Below, piece by piece: positions 4,435 to 5,214 of a stretch of DNA of 5,214 nt. The stretch lies in NCBI GenBank assembly GCA_030690175.1, contig JAUYHE010000050.1:1-5214 (forward strand), written 5' to 3'. The first letter of the stretch is position 1. Every line of letters starts with the position of its first letter. The notes under the pieces were generated by a model that searched no databases, was not told where the DNA came from, and saw only the letters and a list, made by a program, of their open reading frames with translations. Source of the stretch: a bacterium. Its GTDB lineage: Bacteria > Patescibacteriota > Microgenomatia > Woykebacterales > RBG-16-39-9b. The position numbers were made by a program, and so were the translations under genes.

Positions 4435-5214
4435 CTAAAGAGAGCGGTAGATTTTTTCTAGTTTATCGACGTGCTTCTCAATATTAAAGAGAGTAACCAC
4501 TCTTTTTTTGCCTTCTTCGCCCATCTTTTTCGCGACCCCTGGGTGTGACAACAGGAATTTAATGTGTTCAGACCATTTTTTCCAGTCTCCCCAATCAAAA
4601 AGTAGCCCTGTTTCGCCGTGAACTACAAGCTCGGGTTTGTATGGATAACGCAGTTTGCTTATCACTACCGGCAACCCCATTGCCATTGCTTCCATCACCG
4701 CCAGGTCTCTCGCCAGCCCAGTAATCGTAAATATATTACCGATTGATAAATATTTCTTTACCTCGGTTTGGCCACCAACACAAATAATATTTCTCGAAAG
4801 TTCTAGTTCTTTTATTTTTTCGATAGTCTGGTCCAAGTATCTTCTGTCTCCAGATCCGTTATCCCCTACGATTACTAAACGAGCATCGGGAAAATCTGCC
4901 AGAATAGACGGAAACCAATTGATAAACGTTTCCAGGTTTTTTTCTCTCGAAACTCTTGAAACCCAGACAAGTACTGGATCTTTTTCCGCGATGCCAAGAC
5001 TTTTTTTCACTTCCTTTGCTTCGTTCCAATTAATGTGTAGAAATTCCTTGGTGTTAATTCCGTTTTGGAGAACAGTTATTTTCTGTAAATCCAATCCCGC
5101 TTTCTTCATAACCCCAGCGACACTTGAAGAAATTGCTATCAGTTTATCAGCCCTTGCGGGAAGTATCTTGGCGGCCTTTTGTCTGTCAGTAAGCTTGGAC
5201 CACACCTGGTGAAT
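4435..5214 (-). CDS. GT4 family glycosyltransferase, C-terminal part
   Basis: The reading frame is open to the right edge, so 259 C-terminal residues are seen and the N-terminal domain is missing. The GTG at 5203-5205 is probably an internal valine codon, because the residues before it (Ile-His-Gln) continue the domain. Visible features: ADKLIAIS, the usual GT4 segment before the linker; VLQNGINTKEF, the linker; VSRVSREKNLE with the Arg and Lys that bind donor phosphate; ARLVIVGDNGSG; and DLAVMEAMAMGLPVV, which holds the second glutamate of E-x7-E. The first glutamate position is leucine. It shares many residues with the next gene, including WFP, ARL-IVGD, VDKLE and the same E-x7-E defect, so the two are paralogs. 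It ends without the tail seen in that paralog. It is probably a sugar-chain extension enzyme; donor and acceptor are unknown. Confidence 0.9.
   Translation of the reverse strand: MHQVWSKLTDRQKAAKILPARADKLIAISSSVAGVMKKAGLDLQKITVLQNGINTKEFLHINWNEAKEVKKSLGIAEKDPVLVWVSRVSREKNLETFINWFPSILADFPDARLVIVGDNGSGDRRYLDQTIEKIKELELSRNIICVGGQTEVKKYLSIGNIFTITGLARDLAVMEAMAMGLPVVISKLRYPYKPELVVHGETGLLFDWGDWKKWSEHIKFLLSHPGVAKKMGEEGKKRVVTLFNIEKHVDKLEKIYRSL

Noticed and set aside
5203..5205. GTG as the true start of the partial GT4
   Set aside because: It would remove the whole N-terminal GT-B domain. The frame stays open to the window edge with plausible coding residues, so it reads as an internal valine.
4655..5212. 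A 185-codon open frame on the plus strand
   Set aside because: It is antisense to the partial GT4 gene, whose protein has clear family motifs. The plus-strand translation shows no recognisable domain and is an out-of-frame shadow. The same applies to the shorter plus-strand frames at 122-313, 1004-1234, 1237-1434, 1421-1720, 2155-2355 and 3281-3622.
1..5214. Mobile elements, CRISPR array, tRNA or rRNA genes
   Set aside because: No transposase or integrase motif, no spaced direct repeats and no cloverleaf or rRNA-like stretch was seen on either strand. Coding sequence fills nearly the whole window, and the longest gap is 141 nt.

Overview
The window is a stretch of a bacterial surface-polysaccharide (exopolysaccharide, capsule or O-antigen-like) locus. 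All six genes I can support lie on the minus strand, so transcription runs from high to low coordinates. In that order they are: a GT4 glycosyltransferase whose N-terminus lies beyond the right edge (4435-5214), a second and clearly related GT4 glycosyltransferase (3148-4350), a class I SAM methyltransferase overlapping it by 8 bp (2568-3155), a WbaZ-like GT4 glycosyltransferase (1330-2505), a mannose-1-phosphate guanylyltransferase overlapping that by 25 bp (manC, 269-1354), and the first 42 codons of a small phosphoglycosyl transferase (1-127) that runs off the left edge.

Together they make a coherent pathway fragment. ManC would make GDP-mannose. The WbaZ-like enzyme, translated from the same overlapping unit, is the best candidate for a user of that donor. 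The phosphoglycosyl transferase would load the first sugar-phosphate onto the undecaprenyl-phosphate carrier. The two paralogous GT4 enzymes would extend the chain, and the methyltransferase may decorate a sugar. The polymer, linkages and acceptor order cannot be read from the sequence. Export and polymerisation genes (flippase, polymerase or ABC transporter) are not in the window.

The three gaps between genes (84, 62 and 141 nt) each hold a perfect TATAAT on the coding strand. The best is TTGAAA-N17-TATAAT upstream of the second GT4. A TTGACG-N16-TATAAT inside the end of the WbaZ-like gene could drive manC. The locus may therefore be several overlapping transcription units rather than one operon. 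Only manC has an obvious Shine-Dalgarno sequence.

The DNA is AT-rich (roughly 40% G+C by eye) and compact, uses ordinary bacterial sigma70-like signals and the standard code. The style of the WbaZ-like and ManC proteins and the scarce Shine-Dalgarno sequences recall Patescibacteria (CPR), but this is an impression and other AT-rich bacteria are possible. I see no tRNA, rRNA, CRISPR array, insertion sequence or phage gene. I do not think the window holds a wholly new system. The points most worth a second look are the two GT4 paralogs that both lack the first glutamate of the E-x7-E motif, and the promoter and hairpin arrangement of the gaps.
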